Part shown: piece by piece, positions 21,623-30,734 of the stretch | How the letters are laid out: the number at the start of each line of letters is the position of its first letter | Numbering within the stretch: position 1 is the first letter of the stretch | DNA from: Moniliella sp. 'wahieum' | Taxonomy: Eukaryota; Basidiomycota; Moniliellomycetes; Moniliellales; Moniliellaceae | Direction of reading: 5' to 3' | Length of the DNA: 64,000 bases | Assembly: GCA_003971905.1 (NCBI GenBank) | Contig: RSEE01000024.1 | Location: forward strand, 62,001 to 126,000 | Notes under the pieces: generated by a model | Databases searched by the model: none | Told to the model about the DNA's origin: nothing | The model's input: only the letters and a program-made list of their open reading frames with translations | Made by a program: the position numbers and the translations under genes

Positions 21623-22187
21623 AATGGCGGTGGTGGTGGTGGTGGTAGTGGCGGGGGAGACGCGGTGGCGGTGGCTGCGCTTTGCTGCGCACTGGGGCAG
21701 CAGGAGAGGGCACGGGGGCAGTGCGCGTGCGCTGGGAGAGGCGTCGGAGAGCGGCGGAGATAAGCCGGCGCTGGTCGCGTGACCAGCAAGGCAAGGGTTG
21801 GGTGCGCACAAATGTACTTCGATGGGTGCTCAAGTGTCGCTCGGGTAGCAGGCGAATATAACTCGCGGGATATGCGCTGGGTGAATTGAGGTACTCGGTA
21901 GGGACGGACAACTGTGAGCGTACGTTGGACGTTGCTCAGCACCGACAAGGATGCCGTCTGGGCCTATAGCGATTCTTACAATGGCTACTCAGTCGTCGCC
22001 TCGCCATTCGCAACCCACTCACTCTCTTCAAACGCTGCCAGCCCCCCTCGGCTGAATCGCTCCTGGCGCAGCCTCTCTCTCAGCCGAGGCTGCGCGCACC
22101 CTGCGCAGCGTCCTCGTCGAATCGCCCGCCCCTCCCGCCCCTCCCGCCCCTCCCCCTGCGTTGGGTTAAAATCGGCACCTTCTCTCT
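21623..22187. promoter_or_regulatory. Copy 2 of the NYN/verprolin divergent promoter, both genes present
   Basis: The verprolin leader and a GCGAGTTATATTCGCC TATA-like element (about 21850-21866, - strand) lie back to back with the NYN leader. The NYN side includes CTGAATCGCTCCTGGCGC and CAGCCGAGGCTGCGCGCACC. Both halves match the orphan copy at 16950-17500. The NYN half also matches 28740-28900. Confidence 0.7.
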
Positions 22188-22222
22188 GTGCTCCATCACC
22201 TTCCTCCCACCACCACCGGCTT

Positions 22223-22557
22223 CACCACCACCACCACCACCACCACCACCTCCTCCTCCTCCTCCTCCTCCTCCTCCTCCTCCTCCTCCTCCTCCTCCTC
22301 CTCCTCCTCCTCCTCCTCCTCCTCCTCCTCCCTCCTCCTCCTCCTCCCCTCCTCCTCCTCCTCCTCCTCCTCCTCCTCCTCCTCCTCCTCCTCCTCTCCT
22401 CCTCCTCCTCTCCTCCTCCTCCTCCTCCTCCTCCTCCTCCTCCTCCTCCTCCTCCTCCTCCTCCTCCTCCTCCTCCTCCTCCTCCTCCCCTCCCCTCTCC
22501 TCCCCTCCTCCTCCTCCTCCTCCTCCTCCTCCTCCTCTCCTCCTCCTCCTCCTCCCC
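22223..22557 (+). repeat. CTC/TCC microsatellite, about 330 bases, in the leader of NYN copy C
   Basis: The tract is a (CAC)n run followed by a very long (CTC)n/(TCC)n run with a few one- or two-base interruptions. It ends CCCCCAG five bases before the ATG at 22562. Copy A has only a short version at the same place. Long poly-Leu/Ser/Pro and poly-Glu/Arg/Gly frames here are products of the repeat, not genes. Confidence 0.95.
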
Positions 22558-22561
22558 CAGC

Positions 22562-25500
22562 ATGGCGGTAACCATCCTCGTGACCTCGCTCTGTGTAGCC
22601 GTCTCCGCTACGAGCGTTGTAATCTACTCTCATTTTTTGCAATCCGCTCTATCCCCGCGCCCAAGCCGACTCCTACGCCCCCCCCTCTCTTCTTCCTCCC
22701 GCAACCTCCAACTACCATGGAGGGGAGCCATGTCTGATAGGCGAGGGGCACATCGGTTGCCAGCACCGACCCCCCGTCTCTACAACCCTGTTCCCACCCC
22801 ATCGGCTCCCATCAACTGCGCTATCTTTTGGGATATTCAGGTACGCACAACATACCATGTGGGCATCCAGCCCACAGCAACACCATGCCCAATACCATGT
22901 CCTCTTTTGCGTATACTGTGGACTAACCCCCTTCCACTCTCCCGCTATCCCATTAGAATGTCCCACCACCCTCAGGCATTGATGGCATCACCATCGTCCG
23001 TGCCATTCGCTCCACCGTCCAGTCGACCGTCCTTGCTGTAACCTCCAGGCGCGTCCACCCTCATCGTCCAATTCCGGGCCTACCAGGAACTCTCCAACCC
23101 GCGGGTCCGGCCTCCGTCTCAGCGTCTCGCCCAGGTGTGCGAGGAGATCCAACGAGGTGGTGTCATCCTCGTCGACACGCCGCTTGTGGGACTGAAGAAC
23201 AAGACTGACGTTATGATGGCAGGGGACATGTCCTTTGCCCTCGACCATCCGCCCCCGCGCGCATCGTAATTATTTCGGGCGACAGGGACTTGGCGTACAG
23301 TCTGCCCTCCCTCCGCGGACGCGGGTACCAAATCCTGTTGATTGTACCCGCTTCCGCCTCCCCTGAGCTGCGGGCCAATGCCGATGAGGTCCTCCGATTC
23401 CGGGAAGATGTGCTGCAAATTAAGTCTGACTCCCATCCCAACCACGGTGCCCTTGTCGACCTCCGGCAGCCAGTGGATGCCCATGCATCTCCCTCTACGG
23501 TCTCCTCCTCCACGTTAGCCCAGGATCCTCCAGCCAACTTCCAGATTTCGTCGCCGTCGTCGCCGTCGACCAAACTGGGTGTAAATGAGCTGAAAAAAGG
23601 ACTGTTTCAGTATGCACCATTGCTTTCCATGCTACTCACTCACCAGCCCATCGACCCGGATATCAGGAAGGACGACCCAGGGCGGGGCCGACGAAACACG
23701 GCAGTCTAAGATAACTGCCTTGATCCTGAACAGCTACAGCTACCACGCCTTCGCCCCGTGGGAGCGCACAACTGGACTTCCTACGTGGCCGGGCGGAGCG
23801 AATTGGGTTGGTAACCACGGGTCAGTCCTCCCAATATGGATACGCGTGGATTGAGCTGGTGGAAGAGAATGACATCGTGAAGCATGTCGGACCATGCTCG
23901 CTGCCAAACCCCATAGCCCACTCCCCACGGAGTCTGAGGCCATCGCGGCAGGTTTGGCGGCGATTCGCTCATCCGGCGTTGATGACTTCACCAAGGCCTC
24001 GTCAAACCGGGAACAGGGTTCAACTGATGGCTCGCACATTTCTCCTGCTTCACACTCGGGGTCTGTCAAATCGTACCAACCTCCCCTCTCTACCCAAGGG
24101 GCACTAACGGAAGCTTCGACCCTTCTCCCTGCCCCTTCGAAAGTGAATACCTACGCGCCCCCTTCTGGGCTTCGTCTAGGTCAAGGGCTGCGCCCCAGCG
24201 CCAATGCTTACACCCCGTCTCATCTCGTTCCACCTCTTGGCCCGCCGTCTGCCCCTGGTAACATGGAGCATCCCAGTCCAGTCGCATGGCGCCGCTCCCT
24301 GGACAAAATTGAACCATTTACACCCCCAAATTCATGCGCCTACCGACTTGGCAGCAGCCGTCCCACTCATTTTCACACGCTTCCCGTCCTGCCACGTCAG
24401 AGCGAATGCCGCTTCCACAGCCGACGGCAGATCCTCGCCTCAGCGTTCCGAATTACTATATCAGTTTGTGGCAGAAGGACGGCGATTCGCCGTTTCACAT
24501 CAATAAGAAGGAGGTGCAGTCCCACTTCGCGTTGTTGGTGCGCATTCTCCCAAAACCAGCGATTGGAAGGAAGGATGTACTCGCGCCCTGATTATCTCCA
24601 TCGGCAGTACAACAAGTTGCACGGATGGGACTGTCCTACGATTGCACAGTTTTCCCAATTCCTTGAGAAGGCGGAGAAGGAGCATTGTGATGTTGTTCCC
24701 AGTCGCTTCCCAGCGCAGCGTTCCGCAAGGATCGTTCGAGTCCGTTGTGCTGCACCCATCGCTGTGGACGGACGAAGATAGTAAAGGCTTGGCAACATTG
24801 AATCAGGTATCGGCGTGGGACCCGGCCAGGCAGCTGAGCGAGGTGGCACCTGATGGCGTCCCCTTTTGGCCGGATACGGGGCTGGTCAAGTTGCAAGACT
24901 GGACTCACGCGCCGACGGTGCTGCACGGAGAAGCGTTGACGGCAATACAAGTGCCTGGTTTGGTACCTGTTCCAGCAATACCAGCGCGGTTGGTCCACCA
25001 CTTCCTCCACCTTTATCCTCACCCATCTCATTCGCCTTCAAGGCGTACCGCTCGAGGTGACGGGGACCGTGGCTGCGTTCGAACAGTACTTGTCCGAAGC
25101 CGCGCGGGACAAAGTAGTGCGTCTGCTGGCACCATTCAAGTCCGATCCCCACCATATTCCTGTCCGGTTGGATACTCGTTTTGGACTGCACTATGACCAG
25201 ATTGATACGGACCGGTTGGGTCGCAAGTTGTTTGCCGTGCAGCACATGATGCCGCAATCGTTCAATGAGGTGTTTGAGCAATGGGAACAGGACGCGATCC
25301 TCCGGTTATTTTCGGTGGACACGCTGCAGCGGTATGGGATTATGTCGGGCCAGCCCGATCTGACCCGCCCGAGCCTGGCCCCCCGACGACGGTTCCGACT
25401 CTTCGTACGAAGAAGCGACAGTCGAATCCGCAACAGTTGCGACCACAGCCGCCACCACCGTCGCAACCACAGTCCCATCAGCCACAACAGTCTCGCGTAT

Positions 25501-25932
25501 GGTGGATCCCCTCACTGTGCGTACCTACCAGTCGCGCAACGGGATGCGCTGCGCATCCTGATTCGCGTAACGGAAGGCAGCACGACCTGGACTCATTGGC
25601 TGGATCTGCCCAACAAGCTGGGCACGATGGGCGCCATGGTCACGACGGGCACGATGGAACCGCGCTTTCCGCACCCTGCTTGGTCTGCTGCAAAGCGAAG
25701 GAAGCATCAAGACCGTCTCGATGCTCTTGCAGCGGAAAAACCTCTTGTTGTTGCGCACTGCAGACTCACCAGATGGAGGAATGGAGGACGTGAAGGTATG
25801 GTCGCGTTGGTCTCTGCGGCTCTGGAAAAGGGGTTGGTGCGGGCTGAAGTGATTGCATTGCAGCAGGACGTCGATCCGGCCGATGCGAGCTTCTCGGGCA
25901 AAGTCAAGCCGGTTCACGTTGCCCTTCTTTGA
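22562..25932 (+). CDS. NYN-domain protein with LOTUS-like regions, copy C (MARF1-like)
   Basis: This is the best-preserved long copy. MAVTILVTSLCVAVSATSV gives a hydrophobic start, and the same frame runs on to PTPSAPINCAIFWDIQ, the start of the NYN domain. An intron at 22841-22956 has a GACTAAC branch site and CATTAG acceptor. The domain continues GIDGITIVRAIRS-like sequence, AGDMSFALDHPPP, IISGDRDLAYSLPSLRGRG and ANADEVLRFREDVLQ. Unlike copy A, the frame stays open through LVDLRQPVDAHAS into GVNELKKGLFQYAPLLSML. LOTUS-like stretches follow (ITALILNSYSYHAF, YAWIELVEEND; FALLVRILP, HGWDCPTIAQFSQFLEKAEKE). The last third (VRAEVIALQQDVDPADAS near the end) is shared with copy A but unassigned. 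Several later frame changes occur, so function is uncertain. Confidence 0.65.
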
Positions 25933-25962
25933 CTGGGATCTCTGGTACAACAGGAAACATAG

Positions 25963-25981
25963 CCCCCCCCCGGGGGGGAAG
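25963..25981. repeat. GC palindrome downstream of NYN copy C
   Basis: A CCCCCCCCC run abuts a GGGGGGG run, forming a perfect palindrome about 30 bases after the end of copy C. It resembles in composition the hairpin at 18445-18472. Confidence 0.7.
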
Positions 25982-27834
25982 GGGCTGGAATGAACACCAC
26001 GCAAGTACATTACGTTGTCGCAATCGTGAGCTCACACCAGCTGCGGAGATTGTGGATCGCTGGGCTCGACCTGTTTCTTTTTTTTGCCATTTCTCCTTAT
26101 TACTTCATTCATCCCCCCTTTTTTGGTGGGGTTGCATCAGTCGTACGAGGCGCTCCTATCCCCATGGATTGACCATTTGGTCTGAGTTCGATGATGGGGG
26201 CACATATGACAATATGTTATTCGTAAAAAATCAAGTTTCTTCTCAACAAGCTGTGGGTCTCTTCTCATTACGGGGTCTGCATCGTCATCTCTTTTTCCGC
26301 CTGTTTTCGCGATGGCGCCGAGACTCCTTTTACCTTACTTTAGAAGAAAACCACAAATATATCATTTGCGCTCCAGCGGAATGGCCCAGACATAGCCGGT
26401 GCAGTCGTCGACTACAAGTAAATTGCGCTCACCCTTCAGCTGAAGCCCGTCGGCCAATCTATACTACTGTCACTCGATCGGCTCTCGCAGTGCGCCAGTG
26501 GGGCAGCTGCACGTGCCGTGTGGCTCTCAGGGAACGGGCGTCGGGTGCCCCGCCCCGCCGCGGACGCCTGACAGACGCCGGCCGTGTCGGCCTCGGCCGC
26601 ATGGGCCTGGGTGGAGGTGATGCGTTGCGCAACCATGGCCGGTGGCCGTGGGGCGCGGGGAAGCTGGCGCCAACCAACAGGGCCATGGCGTGCATGATCA
26701 GCCAGTATCCCGCATAGTCGGCCACGGCGGCACGGGCATGGGCTTGAATGGGGACACGTTGGGGACATCGCAGGTAGTAACCAGCCACATCGCCATCAGC
26801 GATACGGTCGTAGCGAGTAACAATTGCGGGTCGCTATGGATGACAGCGCCCTGGCGCTGGGCAAGGACTCAACCCGGTGGCCAGCGGCATTTGCCTGTGG
26901 TACAGAGCAAGTCATAGTCTAACTGGGGGACAAGTGGCAAGCAGTACAAGTCAAGGATGCATTCAATTTGGACTGTGGAGGGAGGGAGTCGGACCCGCTT
27001 CTCACTCCACGCCTATATCACCGCAGCTTCCTGGACGCGCCAGCCAACTCAACCCACCCAGTCGCAGGCTCGAGGAACTGAAACGCTCAGGCGAGCGGAC
27101 CATGCTTGGCGTCGCGCCGCTGTCAACGACCAGCTTGTGAAGCGCAGACGCAGTGGAGGGTGGTGGCAACTCCTGTAACAGGGCTCCAGCGCGTTCTAGT
27201 ACTGCGATCAGGGGGCGGAAAAAACGGGGGCTACTAGGCCTTGCGCCCTCGCGGTAGGGCTTGTTGACGTGGGAAAGCCGGAGCTTGTAAAACCAGAGGT
27301 AAAGGGCAGTACGTCAGCATATATAAGCCAGGCGAGTACATCGGGGGCGGAGCATTCCTCCTGCGTGGGCGCAGCGGGCCAACTGCTGTGGCCAGATGGG
27401 AAGTATTGGAGTGATTCAAACTGCTCAACGTCGACATGTGTTCTTTCAACTCCGGATGCAGTGACCAGCATTGGGCCTCTCTGCGGGTCTGCCGTTGGGT
27501 GAAGATGGCAGTACCCCCTTACGCTCTGCGCCCCCCATTTCCCGTGTGCGAGGGAACAGTCTTGGTGACGAGCACTGTTTCCTCGATGTTCAGAATTGCA
27601 GCGTTTTGGCTCCATAATTGGGTTCTTCTCTAAGTTGAATGACCCTTTTTCTACGGTTTACTTGACCTCCACATGTTTTTTACTATTCGACTTGGACTTC
27701 CGCTTCGACTTGCATATGCTAAACCTCCAAGTTGACTCGACCTCTATCGGTGGGCAGGTCTATTAGCATGGCACGCAACGGTGGGCATCAACTGAAAACA
27801 CTTCCTACTCCTGCTATGCATACTTGGAGTACCG
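25982..27834. other. Gene-poor stretch with unassigned fragments
   Basis: 26040-26360 is T-rich and AT-richer than its flanks. On the - strand at 26640-26800 the frame AVADYAGYWLIMHAMALLVG looks like a membrane-helix fragment, with no start or continuation I can trust. A GCTTATATATGCTG TATA-like element lies near 27313-27327 (- strand), but nothing recognisable follows it. No complete gene is supported. Confidence 0.4.
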
Positions 27835-27839
27835 TGGGT

Positions 27840-28675
27840 AGGGCGGGAGCCAGACGTCATCTGCAGCACACTTCCCGGAACCGGAGGACCTCATCGGCGT
27901 TGGCGCGCAGCTCCTGGGAGGCGACAGTGGGTACAATCGCCAGGACTTGGTACCCGCGTCCGCGGGGGGGCAGGTTGTACGACAAGTCCCCGTCGCCCGA
28001 AATAATTACGATGCGAGCCGGGGTGGATGGTCAAGGGCAAAGGCCATCATGTCCCCTGCCAACATGAATCAGCTTTGTTCTTCAGTCCCCCATGCGGCGT
28101 GTCAACGAGGGTCACGCCACTTCGTTGGATCTCTTCGCGTATCTGGGAGAGACGCTGAGATGGAGGCCGGATCTGCGGGTTGGGGGTTCCTGGTACGCTC
28201 GGAATTGGACGATGGAACGGGACGCGCGTGGCGGTCTCCGGCAGGACCGGGTAGACTGGACGATGGAACGAATGGCAACGGAGGTGAAGCCATCGATACC
28301 AGAGGGTGGTTGGACATTCTGATGGGATAAAGAGAGGGGAAGGACGGATTAGTACATGGTATACCCAAAAGAGGGCATGGTATTGGGCTTGGTGTTGCTG
28401 TGGCCTGGATCCCCCATGGCCATACTGTGCGTACCTCAATATCCCAAAGATGGCGCAGTTGATGGGGGCCGATGGGGTGGAAGGTGCAGAGACGGTGGGT
28501 TGGTGCTGGCAACCGGTGTGCCCCCTGGGCTATCAGGAATGGCTGGCCATGATGGTTGGAGGGGGCGAGAGGGAGGAGAGGCGGGGGAGTGCTGAGAGTG
28601 ATAATGGAAATAGAGTACGATCGTCGTAACGGAAGTGACCGCGGAGACCGCAGCAGCGAGAGCGATAATCCCCAT
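27840..28675 (-). pseudogene. NYN-domain gene, truncated copy D
   Basis: The leader (to about 28900), the hydrophobic first exon (MGIIALAAAVSAVTSVTTI), the PSTAPSLGY-encoding region around the NYN start and the intron (about 28320-28435) are all recognisable. The NYN body has LVDTPHGGLKNK, then RIVIISGDGDLSYNLPP with an intact GDGD motif, and ELRANADEVLRFR. Similarity ends at about 27840, near the end of the NYN domain, almost where copy B also stops. Short indels shift the frame. It is probably a non-functional fragment, although it keeps promoter sequence. Confidence 0.75.
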
Positions 28676-28900
28676 GCCGGGGGAGGACGTGATGGTGGTG
28701 GGTGGTGGGAGGAAGGAGATGAAGCGCAGAGAGAGGCGGGGACTTTAACCCACTGACACAGGGTGACAGGCGGGAGGGGCGGGTGATGAGGGCTCTGCGC
28801 TGGGCACACGCAGCCTCCGCTGAGAGAGGCCGCGCGCCAGGAGCCATTCAGCCGACGGGGCTGGCACTTCGAAGGGAGTGTGAGTGGATTGCGATTCGTG
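28676..28900 (-). promoter_or_regulatory. NYN-family leader/promoter, third copy
   Basis: GAGAGAGGCCGCGCGCCAGG, GGGACTTTAACCCA and GCTGGCA blocks match the leaders of copies A and C. The verprolin half of the divergent promoter is not recognised beyond about 28900. 28900-29267 is intergenic, with repeated GAGTACT/AGTACT words and no gene. Confidence 0.6.
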
Positions 28901-29267
28901 AGTCGACGGCTGACTAGCTCTGACTAGTCACAGAGTGTATACTTGTGGTATGAGTACTACTTATGAGTACTCACAACTGACATGTCCCAGTATCTCCCGA
29001 GTACCAGAGTACTACTAGAGCATATCCTGATAGGCCTGAGGCCTGATGAGTTATATTGTTCGTCTACCCCAAGTACCCCTGGAAGTGCGTTTTAGGTCCA
29101 GCCAACCAACGCTGGTGTAGCTGGGTTCCGTGGTGGGTGCGATAAAGCAGCACAAAGGTGGGTGGTCTATCCACAAGCCGGGAAGGGCAAGCATCTAGGA
29201 GGAAAAAGAACATATGGGGCTAGAGTGATGCATGTATGTAGATGGCACGGACAGATCAAGATCAAGA

Positions 29268-30297
29268 TCAAGGGCATGGGGTGCGGTACTTGCGCACGAT
29301 GGCATCCACGCCCACCTTGCGCCAGATGGGCAGGGCAAGGGAAGCGAGGAGCACCTTGGCCGGGTCGAGGAGACCGTTGCCCGGCTGGATGCGACCGAAC
29401 AAGGCACGGAACAAGTCGGTTTGCCAATCGGACGTGATGAAGAAATGGCCTGCCTCGAGCCGCGCACCATCCGTTCCGCACACACGGCCGGTGTCAAGGG
29501 CGAATCGGCTTGCTCGATTTCCCGCAGCACGGCCGGCTTGGTCGTTTGCTCCACTTCAAACCCGGGACTGAGAATGGTGGCGGGGAAGTAACAGTGGACC
29601 GAGATGTTGTACAAGAGGAACTCACTCCGTAGCGTCTCGGCCAAGCCTGGTCACAATGCTGCGAGTGAGTGGAAAGAAGAACGAGGGCGGAGCAGAGGAA
29701 GAGGAAGAAGAAGAGGAAAGGGTACGTACCCCGCAGCGCAGCTTTCATAGGCTGGTACTGTGCGTAGCCTACCAAGCCACAAAAGGCGACCATGGAGGAC
29801 ACGAGGACGATGGAGCCTTGGACGTGTTCGTTGCGCATGCGCGTCGCACTCGCATGCACGGTAGCCAAGGTGGTGAGGTAATTGGTCTGGATGCCCTGGT
29901 GAAAGTCGGCCGGACGCATGTCGAGGAACATGCCCGGCTTGGCGCCGCCAGCGGCACAGATGACCGTATCGGGCGCACGCGGGAGCGCCGCCACCACCTT
30001 CTCTGCGCCTTCGAACGACGACACGTCCCCGACGACAAAGAGGGCGGCGGACCCGAGGCGAGCGCACGCACTTGCTCGCACGCAGCCTGCAGCTGGGGTT
30101 CGCGGCGCGCCACCAGCACCACTTGGGCGCCGGCGTGGGCGAGTTGCTGGGCCAGGGAGGCCGAGGCCCTGGGAGGCGCCGGTGATGAGCACCAGCTGGC
30201 CCTTGGGGGACCAGCGGCGGCGGGGCCAGAAGGCGCCGGCCAGGACGGCGGTGGTGGTGGCGACAAGCGCGAGGCCGAGCAGCAGCGGGGAGGACAT
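29268..30297 (-). CDS. TSC10: 3-ketosphinganine (3-ketodihydrosphingosine) reductase
   Basis: This NADPH-dependent short-chain dehydrogenase reduces 3-ketosphinganine to dihydrosphingosine, the second step of sphingolipid synthesis, at the ER membrane. The start ATG (30295-30297) opens MSSPLLLGLALVATTTAVLAG, an N-terminal membrane helix. The cofactor motif is LVLITGASQGLG, followed by LAQQLAHAGAQVVLVARRE. VICAAGGAKPGMF, NYLTTLATVH and VLVSSMVAFCGLVGY precede the catalytic YQPMK. An intron at 29647-29729 separates this from GLAETLRSEFLLYNI and FEVEQTTKPAVLREIE, typical of the KDSR family. The C-terminus AKVLLASLALPIWRKVGVD gives a second membrane segment. Two compensating frame changes lie near 30165 and 30050. 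It is head-to-head with a sphingomyelinase-like gene. Confidence 0.9.
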
Positions 30298-30734
30298 GGC
30301 GCTGCCGTCGGTTGGGTGTGCGCATGCGCAGTGCGCGCACGCCGGCGCGTCTTCGGGGGGGGGGGGCTTACCTCAGCGGGGTTGCCTTCTGTGGGGGCAC
30401 GTGACTGCGATGCGCACGTGCCACCAGGGGACGTAAGATCTGAGCCCTCGCACGGTTGCTGGCGCGAGAGACGACGGTACCTAACCGGGTAACCTCAGGC
30501 TCAGGCCCGATGGGCGTGTGCCACCATGTGCTGCCGAGGGGGGCAGGGCAGGCGGCCAATGTGCGTGTGCAGTCAGGCCGATCAGGCGGATCATCTCAGA
30601 TCCCAGGCTGATCCGCCGTGCCCAGTGCACGTGCGCCGCCTGCCCGGCCTCGCTTCGGTTGAATATAAGCCGGCCGACCGTCGGGCGGATGTCGTCTGCC
30701 AGCGCTGCTGCTTGCCTCTGCCTTCTCCTGGTCG
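30298..30734. promoter_or_regulatory. Divergent promoter of TSC10 and the sphingomyelinase-like gene
   Basis: The 437-base interval has CACGTG hexamers at 30398-30403, 30415-30420 and 30628-30633. A TATA-like GAATATAAGCC sits near 30660, about 70 bases before the + strand ATG. A G run at about 30355-30367 lies near the TSC10 side. Confidence 0.6.

Noticed and set aside
20111-21811. A single 566-codon frame read straight through verprolin
   Set aside because: Its last 130 codons lose the conserved GNWTF...SDFP end, which lies in another frame ending at 20229, and its first codons lie in the promoter.
22196-22642. Long Glu/Arg/Gly-rich and Leu/Ser/Pro-rich open frames
   Set aside because: They are translations of the CTC microsatellite in different frames and strands.
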